Assembly: GCA_037355855.1 (NCBI GenBank)
Contig: CM074762.1
Coordinates: 1,550,001-1,614,000 of the forward strand
Source of the DNA: Pseudo-nitzschia pungens
Taxonomy: Eukaryota > Bacillariophyta > Bacillariophyceae > Bacillariales > Bacillariaceae
DNA length: 64,000 nucleotides
Reading direction: 5' to 3'
Shown: piece after piece, positions 63,753 to 64,000 of the stretch
Layout of the letters: the number at the start of each line of letters is the position of its first letter
Numbering within the stretch: the stretch's first letter is position 1
The notes under the pieces: generated by a model
What the model was told of the DNA's origin: nothing
The model's database searches: none
Seen by the model: the letters and a program-made list of their open reading frames with translations, nothing else
Translations under genes and position numbers: made by a program

Positions 63753-64000
63753 GCGAATTCGTTCACAACGTATCCAAGCGGGAACATTACGAGCACTGTA
63801 TGTCCGTGTAGCTGGTTTTTGGTCTACCAAACAAAGATGGTGATGATTACTAGTACAGTACCGGTAGAAGTAAATCATCTACTGTACCGGTATCATGGAA
63901 ATTGACTTCTTACTTTTTCTGAAGAAAAAATACGGGCGGTAACATGTTGTACGAAGTAGTAGTATCAGTGGTAGTACGTACTACAGAATTCCTATCAGCT
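63753..64000. promoter_or_regulatory. Upstream region of the LRR gene, right window edge
   Basis: About 250 nt. TACCGGTA words occur near 63858-63892 and TAGTAGTA words near 63955-63980. It probably holds the LRR gene promoter and 5' UTR. Confidence 0.45.

Overview
The window looks like nuclear DNA of a photosynthetic stramenopile, most likely a pennate diatom (inference). The support is protein-coding genes split by short GT-AG introns (84 to about 310 nt), several N-termini with a signal peptide followed by an ASAFAP-like 'AF' cleavage context (the bipartite signal for the complex plastid), diatom-style PPR and LRR proteins, and eukaryotic housekeeping genes (SEC23, POLE3, an FG nucleoporin, METTL17). 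No rRNA, tRNA, CRISPR array or intact transposon was recognised.

Layout. 0-3.1 kb: no convincing gene. 3.2-9.3 kb: an SCP/FCP1-type phosphatase (+), a secreted unknown (-) and SEC23 (+). 9.9-17.4 kb: a signal-peptide/coiled-coil/membrane protein (-) and a large FG nucleoporin with zinc fingers (-); both carry single-base frame breaks. 18.6-26.8 kb: a 1203-residue N-myristoylated disordered protein (+), a five-exon CaM kinase (+) and a small plastid membrane protein (-). 27.6-35.7 kb: POLE3-like histone-fold protein (+), a plastid hemerythrin-like protein (-), an F-box/LRR protein (+) and a MYND/MSS51-type protein (-). 36.1-50.7 kb: a block bounded by two arrays of the same minisatellite in opposite orientation, holding a HI0933-type flavoprotein, a PPR protein, a membrane protein with an acidic linker, phosphopantetheine adenylyltransferase, a DJ-1/Hsp31-type protein, an unknown helical protein and a YchJ-like SEC-C protein. 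51.4-55.5 kb: a membrane-anchored short-chain dehydrogenase (+) and a METTL17/Rsm22 protein (-). 55.5-57.7 kb: pentanucleotide microsatellites. 57.7-63.8 kb: an 18-exon LRR receptor-like gene (-).

The genes do not form an operon or one pathway. They are mostly single-copy cellular functions arranged on alternating strands with short, often divergent, intergenic spacers. Intergenic DNA is marked by many copies of a GTAAGGTTAC-type motif, TACCGGTA-like palindromes and simple repeats. The most unusual item is the LRR gene: a multi-membrane-segment N-terminus, a Notch/LNR-like cysteine motif, 14 consecutive phase-1 exons that each encode about one plant-type LRR, and an unrecognised C-terminal domain. 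The 18 exons deduced here join in frame to 1446 residues.

Exon boundaries were placed by eye from GT-AG signals, reading frame and family conservation. They have not been checked against transcripts.
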